Positions 4,889-5,212 of a stretch of DNA of 5,212 nucleotides are shown here, in pieces. The notes under the pieces were generated by a model. The model was not told the origin of the DNA. It saw nothing but the letters and a program-made list of their open reading frames with translations, and made no database searches. The translations under genes and the position numbers were made by a program. Every line of letters starts with the position of its first letter. The first letter of the stretch is position 1. Source of the stretch: DATCVA01 sp036567205 (GTDB lineage Bacteria; Pseudomonadota; Gammaproteobacteria; Burkholderiales; Burkholderiaceae_B); the NCBI GenBank assembly GCA_036567205.1, contig DATCVA010000370.1:1-5212 (forward strand), written 5' to 3'.

Positions 4889-5212
4889 CTATTGACCGCC
4901 GTCGGGCACAAACACATAGCCCAGGCCCCAAACGGTTTGAATAAATACTGGTTTTGAGGGATTGGGCTCGACAAGCTTGCGCAAGCGGGAAATTTGCACA
5001 TCAAGGCTGCGGTCGAAGGCCTCGTATTCGCGGCCGCGTGCCAATTCCATGAGTTTGTCGCGAGACAAAGGAATTTTTGGATGGCGGGCAAATACTTTTA
5101 AAACGGAAAATTCGCCCGTCGTGATAGGCACTTGTTCGTTATTACGCGTTAATGTGCGGGTGGACAAATTAAGAACATACGGGCCGAATTCGATGGATTC
5201 GTTTTCTTGGCT
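4889..5212 (-). CDS. risA: OmpR/RisA-family response regulator, C-terminal DNA-binding part (cut by window edge)
   Basis: This is the last 107 codons of a two-component response regulator; the N-terminal receiver with the phosphorylated aspartate lies beyond the right edge. The visible part is a complete winged-helix domain: FGPYVLNLSTRTL starts the N-terminal sheet, then ITTGEFSVLKVFARHP (helix 1), PLSRDKLMELARGREYEAFD (helix 2 and loop), RSLDVQISRLRKLVE (recognition helix) and the wing FIQTVWGLGYVFVPDG. These are almost the same as E. coli OmpR, and RisA of Bordetella belongs to the same group. The frame is open to the window edge, so a TTG at 5167 inside the domain is not a start. The partner kinase risS follows after 183 bp on the same strand, which is wide for such a pair. 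I use risA because the kinase looks like RisS; ompR is an equally valid name. Confidence 0.93.
   Translation of the reverse strand, partial: SQENESIEFGPYVLNLSTRTLTRNNEQVPITTGEFSVLKVFARHPKIPLSRDKLMELARGREYEAFDRSLDVQISRLRKLVEPNPSKPVFIQTVWGLGYVFVPDGGQ

Noticed and set aside
4383..4895. 170-codon plus-strand frame spanning the regulator-kinase gap
   Set aside because: More than half is antisense to risS, and the rest covers the hairpin-rich gap. The peptide shows no recognisable domain.
4786..5091. 101-codon minus-strand frame overlapping the regulator gene
   Set aside because: It is out of frame with the clear OmpR-type domain and has no similarity I can recognise.
4889..5167. A complete 92-residue DNA-binding protein starting at a TTG at 5167
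   Set aside because: The frame stays open to the window edge and the upstream codons continue the OmpR winged-helix domain (FGPYVLNL), so this is an internal codon of a longer gene.

Overview
The window looks like ordinary chromosomal DNA of a betaproteobacterium. It most resembles the Alcaligenaceae (Bordetella and relatives), because it carries an intact RisS-type sensor kinase next to an OmpR/RisA-type regulator and a divergent mfd / ispD-ispF block. The base composition is moderately GC-rich by eye. No mobile element, CRISPR array, tRNA or rRNA was seen. Taxonomy is inferred from protein resemblance and gene order only, not from any search.

Layout. Positions 1-715 (minus) hold the N-terminal 238 codons of mfd, the transcription-repair coupling factor, which runs off the left edge. 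A 29-bp divergent gap separates it from ispD (745-1488, plus) and ispF (1594-2079, plus), two steps of the MEP isoprenoid pathway. IspF converges, 13 bp apart, on ahpD (2093-2611, minus). AhpD lies downstream of ahpC (2694-3242, minus), and ahpC follows a sensor histidine kinase gene, risS (3308-4705, minus). The right edge holds the C-terminal DNA-binding half of an OmpR/RisA response regulator (4889-5212, minus), whose N-terminal receiver lies outside the window.

How the genes work together. IspD and IspF act in the same pathway; the enzyme between them, IspE, is not here. AhpC and AhpD form a peroxide-reducing pair of the type known from mycobacteria: a CPC-type AhpC with AhpD as its disulfide reductase rather than AhpF. 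The regulator, kinase and ahpC-ahpD all read leftwards, so the two-component genes may be partly co-transcribed with the peroxide-defence genes. This is inference, because there are gaps of 183, 65 and 82 bp and a strong hairpin just after the regulator.

I found no new system. The points most worth a second look are the 19-residue enlargement of the IspD dimerisation arm, the hairpin-bearing gap between regulator and kinase, the 29-bp mfd/ispD divergent region with no Shine-Dalgarno sequence next to either start, the altered CxxC surroundings in AhpD, and several perfect small palindromes around ahpC.
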